Shown here piece by piece: positions 17,241 to 26,139 of a stretch of 64,000 nucleotides of DNA. The translations under genes were made by a program, and so were the position numbers. Positions within the stretch are counted from its first letter, which is position 1; every line of letters begins with the position of its first letter. The notes under the pieces are model-generated. The model did no database searches. It was given only the letters and a program-made list of their open reading frames with translations, and was not told the DNA's origin. The stretch is from Salinigranum salinum (GTDB lineage Archaea; Halobacteriota; Halobacteria; Halobacteriales; Haloferacaceae): assembly GCF_009176545.1 (NCBI RefSeq), contig NZ_VTOJ01000001.1, positions 2,232,001-2,296,000 of the forward strand. Direction: 5' to 3'.

Positions 17241-19532
17241 ATGAGTGGGCGAGATCCACGGAGACGGCGAACGGCCGAGACGATCGGGGACCTGCACGGG
17301 ATCGGCGACGCACGCGAACGAGCGCTCCGGGAGGTCGGCGTCGAGTCGCTGGACGACGTCCGGACGGCCGACATCGAGACACTGACAGCGGTCGAGGGGA
17401 TCAGCCGCTCGATGGCCCATCGGATGCGCGAGGAGGCCGGCGCCGTGACACCGACCGAACGGACCAGAGCGGCGTCGACCGCGACACCGGAGGAGTGGCG
17501 CGTGACCGACACGGCCGCGCGGTTCCTCAGCGATCGGACGGGCCTCGCCCGCGAGGAACTCAGGGAGGGGGTGGGTCTCGACCTCAGCGAACGACTCCGC
17601 AACTTCCTCGATCCGTCGCACCTCCAGTTCAGAAGGCTGTGCGGGCGGGTGGTCAAACGCGACTCGTCTGGCACACTCCGACCAGTCCCGAACGCGACAG
17701 TCACCGTCGAAGACACCGACTGCTCGTTCCTCGGGCACTTCCCCGATCCGTACCCGTGGGGGTGGCTCTTTCCGTTCAACTGTCACCGGGAGACCGTCGC
17801 CGAGGTGAAGACCGACGAGTGTGGACGGTTCTGTGTCTTCGTCCCGCGGTGGGATATCGACCGCGTTCTCCGGTTCCGCCGCGAGCGCGTCTGTTTAGAC
17901 GATCTGTTCGTCCCCCGTATCCGTGACCTGTTCGAGCGGCTCCCGCACGTTCCCGACCCGATCCCCGATCCCCCCATCGGACCCGGTCCTGACCCGTTCC
18001 GGAACCCGTTCGAAGCGCAACGCGCGCTCAGGGCGATCGGGGGCATCGTCGAACCGTTACCCATCGCGCGGCTCGAGGAGGCAGTGACCGCGACCCGATT
18101 CGCGGAGTCGACCGCCGAGGTCGACGAAGTGCTCGACGCGCCGGCGTTCCCGCGGACGGCGGTGAAACCGCCCCTGCCACCGGAGATCGTCGAGGGGGGC
18201 TTCGAGGAAATAGACGAGGTCACGGAGCTGTTGATGGAGCGGGTGGAGGTGCCAAGCCGACACCTCGAAGAGCTGGCGTTCACGCGGTACCTGGGGCCGA
18301 TCTTCCCCTGCCGGGAGATCGTCGTCCCCGAGTGGACGACGTTCCTTGACGTCCCGGACATCACCTTCCGCGTCACCCAGGACGTGGACGGCGACGGCGA
18401 CGAGGAGGTCATCTACGACGAGGGATTCTTCGAGGTCCGCTGGGACGCGGACGATCTCTCCGACGTGACTCTCGAGGCCGACGGCAACGCCATCGCTGTC
18501 GACGGCTGCGGACTTCCCCCGATCCCCGAGGAGGACTGCGAGACGCCGGAGTTCCTCGTCGTCGGTCGGATGCCGCTCGAACCCGACTACCACGACGCGA
18601 CGAGCGGGTACGCGCTTCGGGTGAACCGACCCCGGCCGAACGGACTCCCGGACGGTTCACAGGCACCCGAGGGCGAGGCACCGTACGCGCGGACGCTCCA
18701 GCTCTCGGGCTGTGTCCGGACCGAGGAGAACGCCCGCTACTACCGGGTCCGCTACGCGTACGAGGGGGACGACCCCGTCTCGTTCGCGAACGTGTCGTGG
18801 ACGGCGGCCGTCATGGGCGGTGGGACCCCGATTCGGGTCCAGCCGGTCGACGGAGAGTGGTACGACATCGACGTCCTCGACACGCTCGTCGACCGAAACT
18901 GGCTGTTCAACTGGAACACGCGGCGGTACGACGACGGGCGCTACACGCTGTACCTCGACGTGGCCGACGCGGATATGAACGTTCTCGAGACGAGCGCACC
19001 GATGTCGTTCGTGATCGACAACAAGGGGCCGACCGTCGCGCTGGGACTTATCGAGTGGGCCGAGGGCGGCGACAGTCCCCCCCCGCACCCGTCGGGGGCC
19101 TGGACGACCATCGTCGAACCGGGTGCGGCGGCGACAACCTGTCCGAAGATCCCTCGGTCCGGGGAGCAGAACGTGTGGATTCGCGTGTCGTACACGGCCT
19201 CGGCTGCGCACCTGCGCGACGTGTCGCTGGGCGCCACGGGCTGCAGTAGTTCGGCACAGCCCGCGAGGGATTCCGCGGCGGATCCACTGGACTACGGTGT
19301 CTGGCACCGGTACCCGGCCGAAAACACGTACGGAGCGACCGGCCACTTCGTCGTCGAACCCAGCGATACGTCCGGATCCTACTCGGTGGTGCTCTCGGCA
19401 CGGACTCGAGCGTTCAGCCCGGCCGGCGCCAGCGGCCCGGCCGCGGACTGGTACATCAACTCGGCACCCATCGGAGTCCGCGTCCCCGAAGGCATCTGTG
19501 TCATCGACTCCTCGTCCGAGGACGAGAGCTGA
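17241..19532 (+). CDS. Helix-hairpin-helix / carboxypeptidase-regulatory-like fusion protein
   Basis: 763 residues with no signal peptide. Residues about 15-70 are a helix-hairpin-helix pair (IGDLHGIGDARERALREVGV, then LTAVEGISRSMAHRMREEAG), normally a nucleic-acid-binding or scaffold element. Residues about 133-225 look like a transthyretin/carboxypeptidase regulatory domain starting RLCGRVVKRD and carrying an unusual set of Cys and Trp residues (ECGRFCVFVPRWDIDRVLRF). The remaining ~530 residues are Pro-rich and then beta-rich (ARYYRVRYAYEGD, WYDIDVLDTLVDRNWLFNW, APMSFVIDNKGPTV), with more Cys residues. This domain order is not one I know for a defined function. The gene stands alone with its own promoter. 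Confidence 0.8.
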   Translation: MSGRDPRRRRTAETIGDLHGIGDARERALREVGVESLDDVRTADIETLTAVEGISRSMAHRMREEAGAVTPTERTRAASTATPEEWRVTDTAARFLSDRTGLAREELREGVGLDLSERLRNFLDPSHLQFRRLCGRVVKRDSSGTLRPVPNATVTVEDTDCSFLGHFPDPYPWGWLFPFNCHRETVAEVKTDECGRFCVFVPRWDIDRVLRFRRERVCLDDLFVPRIRDLFERLPHVPDPIPDPPIGPGPDPFRNPFEAQRALRAIGGIVEPLPIARLEEAVTATRFAESTAEVDEVLDAPAFPRTAVKPPLPPEIVEGGFEEIDEVTELLMERVEVPSRHLEELAFTRYLGPIFPCREIVVPEWTTFLDVPDITFRVTQDVDGDGDEEVIYDEGFFEVRWDADDLSDVTLEADGNAIAVDGCGLPPIPEEDCETPEFLVVGRMPLEPDYHDATSGYALRVNRPRPNGLPDGSQAPEGEAPYARTLQLSGCVRTEENARYYRVRYAYEGDDPVSFANVSWTAAVMGGGTPIRVQPVDGEWYDIDVLDTLVDRNWLFNWNTRRYDDGRYTLYLDVADADMNVLETSAPMSFVIDNKGPTVALGLIEWAEGGDSPPPHPSGAWTTIVEPGAAATTCPKIPRSGEQNVWIRVSYTASAAHLRDVSLGATGCSSSAQPARDSAADPLDYGVWHRYPAENTYGATGHFVVEPSDTSGSYSVVLSARTRAFSPAGASGPAADWYINSAPIGVRVPEGICVIDSSSEDES

Positions 19533-19622
19533 CACCGTCTGCCGTCGGGTCGCCGTCGTCGCGTCAGTCGCTCGTCTGACGTACACCTTTGTGCGCGGCC
19601 AGCGACCGTCTCACAAGAGTGT

Positions 19623-21569
19623 ATGACCGACACGGAGACCATCACAGTCGCTGACGTGAGCGCCGGCCCTGGGGGGGATGGAACCGATCCGGGGACGACC
19701 GTCTCACTGCCAGCCGTCGAGATCCTCACCGGCAGAGGGTTCATCACGGGCAAGTCCGGATCGGGCAAGTCGAACACCGCGTCGGTCGTCGTGGAGAAGT
19801 TGCTCTCGGCGAACTTCCCGGTGCTCGTCGTCGACACGGACGGCGAGTACTACGGGCTGAAAGAACAGTTCGAGATCCTCCACGTCGGCGCGGACGAGGA
19901 GTGCGACATCCAGGTCAACCCCGAACACGCCGAGAAGATCGCCTCGCTCGCCCTCGAACAGAACGTGCCGATCATCCTCGACGTCTCGGGCTACCTCGAC
20001 GAGGGCGAGGCCAAGTCGCTGCTGCTACAGACGACGCGACACCTCTTCGCCAAGGAGAAGAAGCTGAAGAAGCCGTTCCTGATGCTCGTCGAGGAATGCC
20101 ACGAGTACATCCCCGAGGGGGGCGGGATGGACGAGACCGGCAAGATGCTCATCAAGGTGGGCAAGCGCGGCCGCAAACACGGCCTCGGCATCGTCGGCAT
20201 CTCCCAGCGCCCGGCGGACGTGAAGAAGGACTTCATCACACAGTGTGACTGGCTCGTCTGGCACCGCCTCACGTGGCGCAACGACACCAAGGTCGTGAAC
20301 CGCATCCTCGGCAAGGAGTACTCCGACGCCATCGAGGACATGGGCGACGGCGAGGGCTTTCTCGTCACCGACTGGGCGGAGGAGGTCAAGCGGGTGCAGT
20401 TCCGGCGCAAGACGACGTTCGACGCGGGGGCGACGCCCGGACTCGACGACTTCGAGCGACCCGACCTCAAATCCGTCAGCGGTGACCTCGTCGACGAACT
20501 CCGGTCGATCAGCGACGAGAAGGAGCGCCGCGAGTCCGAACTCGCGGACCTCCGGCAGGAACTCGAGAAGAAGGAACACCGCATCGCGGAGCTCGAAGAG
20601 GAGCTGGCGGAGGCCCGGGACCTGCGGCGCTTCGCCGACCAGATGGCGCAGGCGATGTTCCAGAAGGCCGAAGCGCCGTACCGAGGTGGGAAGGGGCGCA
20701 ACCTCTCGCGTCCCGACGAGCGTCAACGGGCGCTCCGCGAGTACGAGGAGGGAACCGCGCCGGACGGCGAACCGAAGGCCGCTGCGGAGGCGGCCGCCGA
20801 GCGTGCTCGTGTCGACTCCGGCGTCCGGGCCGACTCCGACGTCCCGACCGAAGCCGAAACCGGGACTGTGACCGAAACCGAGGCTGCGGCGTTCGAGGCC
20901 GCCCTCGAGGCGGCAGACGAGGAGGCGGCGGTCAACGCCGCTGCCAGCGCCGATCCGGACGTCGACGTGCCGTTCCCGCTGGCGACGGACCCCGAGATGA
21001 CCGCCCCGGATGAGACGTCGACAGACGAACAGGCGGCAGACGAAGGGACGACAGACGATCCGTCGGAGGCCACCGGCCGGTCGATCGCGATGGTGTTCGG
21101 CGAGTCGAAGAGCGACCCGTCAGCCCGCGACTCGTCGTCGACACCGCCCCTCCCGGACGGAGCAGTCGGTGACGTCGCCGAGATCCTCCGCGAACGGATC
21201 GAGGCGTTCGACGGTGTAACGCGCCGGATGCTGGGAGAGTATCACGCGCGAGGCATCGCGGATCCGGTGACGGCACAGGTCGCCGCGGGCGGTCCCGAGG
21301 ACCACAAGGTCGCCTACGCACGGAACCGCACGCTCAGGAAAGCCGGGTTCATCCGTCACGCCGGGCGTGGCAAGTACGCCTACGCGCTCCCCGACCACGT
21401 CCGAACCGAGTACGCCCACAGACTCCACCCCGACGCGTTCGACGAGGCGGTCGCAGCGGTGGAGACCGCGTTCGTCCTCGATTCGAGATACGAGACGGAC
21501 GGGGTCGAAGCGAGCGACGGTGTCGAGAGCGCCGACACTGCCGAAGCCGCGAGCGGACAGGACGACTGA
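19623..21569 (+). CDS. HerA/FtsK superfamily ATPase with coiled coil and winged-helix tail
   Basis: 648 residues. The ATPase core (about 30-275) has Walker A GKSGSGKSNT (near 42-51), Walker B PFLMLVEECHEY (near 150) and the sensor KHGLGIVGISQRP, as in archaeal HerA-type DNA-pumping or partition ATPases. A coiled coil (about 285-350; repeated ELEKKEHRIAELEEELAEA) follows, then a long acidic Ala/Glu/Thr linker (375-500) and a winged-helix-like end (about 525-600; GFIRHAGRGKYAYALPDHV). No NurA nuclease gene is adjacent, so it may act in chromosome or plasmid handling rather than end resection. The linker is low complexity and probably disordered. Confidence 0.85.
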   Translation: MTDTETITVADVSAGPGGDGTDPGTTVSLPAVEILTGRGFITGKSGSGKSNTASVVVEKLLSANFPVLVVDTDGEYYGLKEQFEILHVGADEECDIQVNPEHAEKIASLALEQNVPIILDVSGYLDEGEAKSLLLQTTRHLFAKEKKLKKPFLMLVEECHEYIPEGGGMDETGKMLIKVGKRGRKHGLGIVGISQRPADVKKDFITQCDWLVWHRLTWRNDTKVVNRILGKEYSDAIEDMGDGEGFLVTDWAEEVKRVQFRRKTTFDAGATPGLDDFERPDLKSVSGDLVDELRSISDEKERRESELADLRQELEKKEHRIAELEEELAEARDLRRFADQMAQAMFQKAEAPYRGGKGRNLSRPDERQRALREYEEGTAPDGEPKAAAEAAAERARVDSGVRADSDVPTEAETGTVTETEAAAFEAALEAADEEAAVNAAASADPDVDVPFPLATDPEMTAPDETSTDEQAADEGTTDDPSEATGRSIAMVFGESKSDPSARDSSSTPPLPDGAVGDVAEILRERIEAFDGVTRRMLGEYHARGIADPVTAQVAAGGPEDHKVAYARNRTLRKAGFIRHAGRGKYAYALPDHVRTEYAHRLHPDAFDEAVAAVETAFVLDSRYETDGVEASDGVESADTAEAASGQDD

Positions 21570-21739
21570 GCTCCGGTCTCGAGCGTGTGTCGGCCCCTCC
21601 TACGACCGGTCCGGCGGTGTACTCGCTGTGGGCCGAGAGGCGACGTACCGAGATCCGACGACCGACCGGGACGAGAGACAGCCGAAGCCAGGTCGGCCAC
21701 GGGGAGCGAACGTAACCAGTTGCGACCGGAGACGGACTG

Positions 21740-22384
21740 CTACAGTCCCGCGACGAGGTCTTCCAGCGCCGCCCGCGGATCGTCGGCCTTGGCGACGCCC
21801 GACGCGAGGAGGATCCCAGTCGCGCCGAGATCCCGTGCGGCGAGCACGTCGTCTCCGGTCGAGACGCCCGCACCGCAGTAGACGTCGACGTGATCGTCGA
21901 CGGCCCCCGCGGCGTCGACGGCGTCGACGACGATGTCGGGATCGGCGGTCGACACCGAGACGTCGCCACCGATGAGTTCGGGCGGTTCGACGGCCACGGA
22001 GTCGGGGCCGAGCGCCGCGACGGCACCGATCTGTTCGGGGTTGTTCCCGCAGACACACGTCTCGAGCCCCGCGCGGTCGGCGGCCGCCAGCGAGGCGTCG
22101 ATGTCGGCGAGCCGGAGGCGGTTCTCGGAGTGGTTCAGGAGTGTGCCGACCGCACCGGCCTCGGCGACGGCCTCGGCGAGCGTGCTGCCGGTGTGAGAGC
22201 CGTGTCCGTTCGGCGAGACGTGCTGTGCCCACGTTTCGACGCCCGTCTCGGCGACACGTTCGATGTGTGCGGCCTGCGGCGAGACCGCGATTCGGACGCC
22301 GGAGCTGTCGGCGACGTCACGGGCGGCTTCGGCGACTGCGACGGGGTCACAGGGGTACGCCTTGAGGTTGACCAGGATGAACAT
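21740..22384 (-). CDS. tpiA: Triosephosphate isomerase
   Basis: Glycolytic/gluconeogenic enzyme interconverting dihydroxyacetone phosphate and glyceraldehyde 3-phosphate. At 214 residues it has the short archaeal form. Catalytic residues are the Lys in VNLKAYP (residue 8), the His in LLNHSENR (near 95) and the Glu in [10 protein letters not shown] (near 133); the phosphate loop is [17 protein letters not shown] box (gctatttatc on the minus strand, 22411-22420) lies 30 bases before ATG 22384. Confidence 0.96.
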   Translation of the reverse strand: MFILVNLKAYPCDPVAVAEAARDVADSSGVRIAVSPQAAHIERVAETGVETWAQHVSPNGHGSHTGSTLAEAVAEAGAVGTLLNHSENRLRLADIDASLAAADRAGLETCVCGNNPEQIGAVAALGPDSVAVEPPELIGGDVSVSTADPDIVVDAVDAAGAVDDHVDVYCGAGVSTGDDVLAARDLGATGILLASGVAKADDPRAALEDLVAGL

Positions 22385-22646
22385 GCGGATGAGTGTTCAC
22401 TCTCCGACGGATAAATAGCTTCACCCCGCGGCCGTGGCGGAGCGATGGTACTCAGAGGGCTGACAGCCGGTACGGACTCCGGAGCGCGGCGACGTACCGG
22501 ACAGCTGCTGCCCGCCGCGCGTCGGTCGCTACGTCGCGATCACGAACCACGGTGGCGTCGGTTTCCCATATGAAACTTCGTGGGCGCACGAGGAGTCACC
22601 GGGGGTCGTCGGTGGTCGATCCGCGTGAGCCGTTAGGAGTCGTGCG

Positions 22647-23180
22647 TCAGTCCTTTCGCTTGACGACGTCGCCGAGAGTCGTCGTCGTCGACGACCCCGA
22701 GGACCACTCGCTCTCGTCGTCGTCGCTGCCCGACCCCTCGACGAGCGAGATGCCGAGCTCCCGTTCGAGTTTCTTGCGCACGTCGTCGCTCGGGAGGACG
22801 TCGCCGCGTTCGATCTTCCGGATGAGGCTCGTCTTCTCGTTGAGTTCGCCGGCGAGGTCCTGCTGGCTCTGTCCGCGACTCTCGCGGGCCTCGCGGACAC
22901 GCTGGTCGTAGTCGGTCGCGATCTCGTCCATCGTGTCGAACATATCGCGGCGGCGGCGGGTCGACGACGAGGACGACGAGGACGACGAGGACGAGGACGA
23001 AGACGACGCCTTCCCCGACGACGACGAGGTCGAGTACTTGCTGGACGAACTCGACGACGACTCAGTGCGGACCTCGGTGCCGAAGTCCTTGCAGTCGTCG
23101 CAGAGGTCCAGTTCGGCACCTTCGACCTTGACCGTGGTGAGCGACGACTTCGAGGCGCCGCACATCTCGCACTGGGGCAT
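22647..23180 (-). CDS. Archaeal multiprotein bridging factor aMBF1
   Basis: 177-residue basal-transcription/translation-associated factor. An N-terminal zinc ribbon (CEMCGASKS ... LCDDCKDFG, residues 4-32) is joined to a C-terminal cro-type helix-turn-helix (about 90-150; SRGQSQQDLAGELNEKTSLIRKIERGD) by an unusually long poly-serine linker (about 40-75, one run of 15 Ser). The C-terminal tail is acidic and Ser/Thr-rich. A strong TATA box (ttttatacac on the minus strand, 23200-23210) sits about 25 bases before ATG 23180. The serine run is encoded by repeated TCG/TCC codons and is a likely site of length variation. Confidence 0.93.
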   Translation of the reverse strand: MPQCEMCGASKSSLTTVKVEGAELDLCDDCKDFGTEVRTESSSSSSSKYSTSSSSGKASSSSSSSSSSSSSSSTRRRRDMFDTMDEIATDYDQRVREARESRGQSQQDLAGELNEKTSLIRKIERGDVLPSDDVRKKLERELGISLVEGSGSDDDESEWSSGSSTTTTLGDVVKRKD

Positions 23181-23355
23181 ACCCCCACTAGCAGAGCATG
23201 GTGTATAAAAGGTGCGCCAGCACTCACCCGGGCATCGCCGTGAACTCTCCCGTGGACGCGATCCGCGGTAGTCGTCCGGAGGCCGGATAGAAACCGGGAG
23301 GACCGCGATGCGCGGTCAGATCGAGCGGGGTCACGTCCGACTGGGTCGCCGCGCG

Positions 23356-23961
23356 TCAGGCCAGATCCGACCACGCACCCCAGAACCGCTGGAGCGCCGT
23401 GAGGTGGCCGACGACGGCGAAGAGGACGAGCAGGAGGCCGACGACCGACAGCCCGGCCACGATCGTCCCTGGGACGGCCGCCGCGACGACCGCCGCGAGG
23501 CCCACGAGCGCGAGCCGGTCCGCCCGGCCGACCAGCCCGCCGTACGCTCGGCCGAGACCGACGGCCTGAATCTGCGTTCCCAGATAGGAGGTCATCACGA
23601 CGCCGGTGACGGCGGCGAAGCCGAGACCGTAGCGGTCGATACCCGCGGCGAGACCGGCGATGATGACGATGTCGGCGTAGCGGTCGAGCACGTGGTCGAG
23701 GAAGTCGCCAGCGTCGCTGGCGACCTCCTGTTCCCGGGCGAGTGCCCCGTCGACGAGGTCGAGCCACCCGTTCAGGAAGACACAGACGGCGCCGAGGAGG
23801 TACGCGACCGACGAGGCGAGGACGAATGCCCCGCCCGCGACGAGGGCGACGGCGAACGCGATGACGCTCACGCCGTTCGGCGTCAGTCCGACGGCGTCGG
23901 CGGCGCTGACGAACGGCCCCAGCGCACGGTCGGCGACCGGCCGAAGCCTGTCGAGCGTCAT
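23356..23961 (-). CDS. CDP-alcohol phosphatidyltransferase family protein
   Basis: 201-residue integral membrane enzyme joining a CDP-activated lipid (CDP-archaeol) with a polar alcohol phosphate. The family motif D-x2-D-G-x2-A-R-x8-G-x3-D-x3-D is intact: DLVDGALAREQEVASDAGDF followed by LDHVLD (about residues 68-93). Around five or six hydrophobic segments surround it. By gene context and archaeal precedents it may be an archaetidylinositol phosphate synthase, but the head group is not readable from sequence. Its ATG overlaps the stop of the kinase gene by four bases, so it is the third gene of the hisC operon. Confidence 0.88.
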   Translation of the reverse strand: MTLDRLRPVADRALGPFVSAADAVGLTPNGVSVIAFAVALVAGGAFVLASSVAYLLGAVCVFLNGWLDLVDGALAREQEVASDAGDFLDHVLDRYADIVIIAGLAAGIDRYGLGFAAVTGVVMTSYLGTQIQAVGLGRAYGGLVGRADRLALVGLAAVVAAAVPGTIVAGLSVVGLLLVLFAVVGHLTALQRFWGAWSDLA

Positions 23962-24524
23962 GGGTGGAGGTAGTCCGTGAAGTCCACCTCGCCGGCCGAC
24001 GGGTCACGCTCGCCCGTGACGACCCGTTCGATCTCGGTGGCGACCTCGCCGGGGGAGCGGTCGGTCGTGTCGATCTCGTAGACGCGCTCCGCGCCGTGCT
24101 CGACCGCCTCGGAGAGGATCACGTCGAGCGCCTCGCTCTCGGCGTTCTCGGCCGCCTTCGCCTCGCTCAGGCCACGTTCGCGCAGCCGCGACTCGAGGAC
24201 GTCGGGCCGACACCGTAACACGATCACGCGGTCGGCGTCGAGGAGGTGTGCGAGGTGCGATTCGAGGACGACCGTGTCGGCGTCGCTCCCGTCGTTTTCG
24301 TCCTCGTCTTCGGCTTCCGCCCGTGGTGTGTCCACGTGGTCGTCGACCCACGCCGCGAGCGCGTCGACGTCGACGACGAGGGAGTCGCGGTCGGCGTCGC
24401 GTTCGGTCCACAGCCCCTCGCGCTCGACCACCTCGTTCAGGTGGACGACCTCGTACGTGCCGGGGAGACGGTCGGCCGCGGTCGTCTTTCCCGTCCCAGG
24501 GGTCCCGGTCAGGACGACCCTCAC
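23958..24524 (-). CDS. Adenylate kinase AK6/Fap7 family NTPase
   Basis: 188 residues starting with a P-loop MRVVLTGTPGTGKTTAADRL (residues 1-20). The family (AK6/Fap7/hCINAP) has adenylate kinase activity and helps small-subunit ribosome maturation through uS11. The NMP-binding segment is VVDVDALAAWVDDHV, and RCRPDVLESRLRERGLSEAKAAEN provides the lid-type arginines. An acidic insert (EDEDENDGSD) near residue 75 is a salt adaptation. Coupled by four-base overlaps to hisC upstream and the phosphatidyltransferase downstream. Confidence 0.88.
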   Translation of the reverse strand: MRVVLTGTPGTGKTTAADRLPGTYEVVHLNEVVEREGLWTERDADRDSLVVDVDALAAWVDDHVDTPRAEAEDEDENDGSDADTVVLESHLAHLLDADRVIVLRCRPDVLESRLRERGLSEAKAAENAESEALDVILSEAVEHGAERVYEIDTTDRSPGEVATEIERVVTGERDPSAGEVDFTDYLHP

Positions 24525-25606
24525 GCCTCAGCCACCTCGCGGGTGACGCGGTTGAGCACCTCGACGGCGCGCTCGGTCCCCTCGCGCGTCCCCGTGGAGA
24601 CGCGGATGCACGCCGGCAGCCCGAACGAGGAGCAGTCGCGGACGATGACGCCCGCTCGCTGGCTGGCGTCGGCCACTGCCGACGCGTCGCCGACGTCGCA
24701 GAGCACGAAGTTGCCCGCGCTCTCCCAGGTGTGGGCGTCGAGTCGCTCCTGCAGGTAGTCGCGGGCCCATCGCGCAGTCTCGACCGTCTTCTCGAGGTGG
24801 CCGTCGTCGGTGAGCGCCGCCGTCGCCGCCCGGCAGGCGAGTTCGTTCGCCGCGAACGGCGTGTTGACGCGGGCGTAGACGTCGGCCCACTCGGACGGAA
24901 CGAGTGCGTAACCGATCCGGAGCCCCGCGAGCCCGTACGCCTTCGAGAACGTCCGGGTGACGGCGAGGTTGTCGAACGCGTTGAGGAGCGTCGCGGCGCT
25001 CTCTCGCGTGGAGTACTCGCCGTAGGCCTCGTCGGCCACGACGAGGGTGTGGTCGTCGACTCGGTCGAGCAGGGCGATCAGTTCCTCGTGCGGCATCTCG
25101 CTGCCGGTCGGGTTGTGCGGCGTCGTGACGTAGACGATCCGCTCGCCGTCGTACGCGTCGATCACTCTGTCGGCGGTCTGGGCGAAGTCGTCGGCCTTCG
25201 AGAGCGGATAGGAGGCGACGGTGCCGTGGTGGTACCGCGCGGTCATCCCGTAGTAGGAGAAGCCGGGGTCGGGGACGAGGACGCGGTCACCGGGTTCGAG
25301 CACGGCGCGCGAGAGGTAGTCGAGCGACCCGTCGGCCCCCGCGGAGACCCACACCTGTCCGGGAGTCAGGTCCCACTCGGTCGCCAGTCGGTCCGTCAGG
25401 TCTGTGTGCGACGCCTTGGGGTAGACGTGGACCCGCGAGGCGTACTCGTGGAGCACGTCGACGGCGGCGGGGCTCGGTCCGTGGGGGTTCTCGTTCGAGG
25501 AGAGCTTCGTCAAGGATTCGGGGTCCATCCCGAGGTCGCGGGCGACCTCCTCGACGCCCCGTCCGGGGACGTACGGTGTGTGCGCGGAGAGGTCCCGTGG
25601 CTGCAT
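24521..25606 (-). CDS. hisC: Histidinol-phosphate aminotransferase
   Basis: 361-residue PLP enzyme of histidine biosynthesis. Motifs include KLSSNENPHGPS (residues 32-43), TPHNPTGSEMP (near 155), VVADEAYGEYS (near 190) and the Schiff-base lysine in TRTFSKAYGLAGLRIGYAL (near 220). ATG 25606 is supported by a TATA-like GATAAGG complement about 28 bases upstream; extension to 26080 runs into repeats of a divergent promoter region. It overlaps the Fap7-like kinase gene by four bases. Broad aminotransferase specificity is possible. Confidence 0.92.
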   Translation of the reverse strand: MQPRDLSAHTPYVPGRGVEEVARDLGMDPESLTKLSSNENPHGPSPAAVDVLHEYASRVHVYPKASHTDLTDRLATEWDLTPGQVWVSAGADGSLDYLSRAVLEPGDRVLVPDPGFSYYGMTARYHHGTVASYPLSKADDFAQTADRVIDAYDGERIVYVTTPHNPTGSEMPHEELIALLDRVDDHTLVVADEAYGEYSTRESAATLLNAFDNLAVTRTFSKAYGLAGLRIGYALVPSEWADVYARVNTPFAANELACRAATAALTDDGHLEKTVETARWARDYLQERLDAHTWESAGNFVLCDVGDASAVADASQRAGVIVRDCSSFGLPACIRVSTGTREGTERAVEVLNRVTREVAEA

Positions 25607-25950
25607 GGTCGAACGATACGGTGCCCGGTTGATAAGGGTGGTTGTACGGGGCTGTGACCGGTGCTCGCGCCCACGGAGGGCGATCGGTCTCCCGCCGAGG
25701 CGGGGTGACGACCGACGACGAGATCCGGACGTCGCCGACGCGGCGATCTCCGTCCCTGAATATCCACCGCCACGGATTAAGCACTCCCCCGAATAACGCT
25801 GTACGTGCCGGCCGGCAGCACGGGGGAAGCTTGGGGGAAACGAGTGCCGATACCCGACGCAGCCGTCGCCGACACGCAGGGGATGCCCGCGTCGTCTCAG
25901 GGGTGACTCACCCTGACGCGACGTGCCCGCCCTCCACACTACAGGTCGGA
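25607..25950. other. Intergenic region between hisC and the bat-type regulator
   Basis: 344 bases with no gene I can support. The first 30 bases hold the hisC promoter; the rest shows no clear promoter, hairpin or open frame with protein-like composition. It borders the tandem repeats at 25965. Confidence 0.5.
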
Positions 25951-25952
25951 TG

Positions 25953-25963
25953 GGGTATATAAA
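25953..25963 (+). promoter_or_regulatory. TATA box in front of the tandem repeats
   Basis: ggtatataaa is a strong archaeal TATA box in a short AT-rich patch. A transcript from it would begin inside the first 30-bp repeat and reach the regulator gene at 26140 with a leader of about 155 bases. A second box (cattatagg, 26014-26022) lies inside repeat 2. Confidence 0.5.
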
Positions 25964-25964
25964 T

Positions 25965-26054
25965 TCACGCCGAGAGTCGAAACCGAGTATCCCATCACAT
26001 CGAGAATCGGAACTCATTATAGGTTCACGCCGAGGACTGAAACCGTTCGGTGGC
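25965..26054 (+). repeat. Three imperfect 30-bp tandem repeats
   Basis: Units start at exactly 30-base spacing (25965, 25995 and 26025). Unit 1 begins tcacgccgagagtcgaaacc, unit 2 tcacatcgagaatcggaact and unit 3 tcacgccgaggactgaaacc. They sit between two TATA boxes upstream of the bat-type regulator. Phase and position suggest three binding sites for one protein, possibly autoregulation. Confidence 0.75.
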
Positions 26055-26139
26055 GTACTCCGACCCGACCCCGGCTGCAACCCGGACGGGCGACGACAGT
26101 GCGGTCACCCTCCGACGCCCCGCGGCGCGGTCACACCCC

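Noticed and set aside
22933..23208. Plus-strand frame of acidic repeats antisense to aMBF1
   Set aside because: The acidic run is just the antisense of the poly-serine codons.
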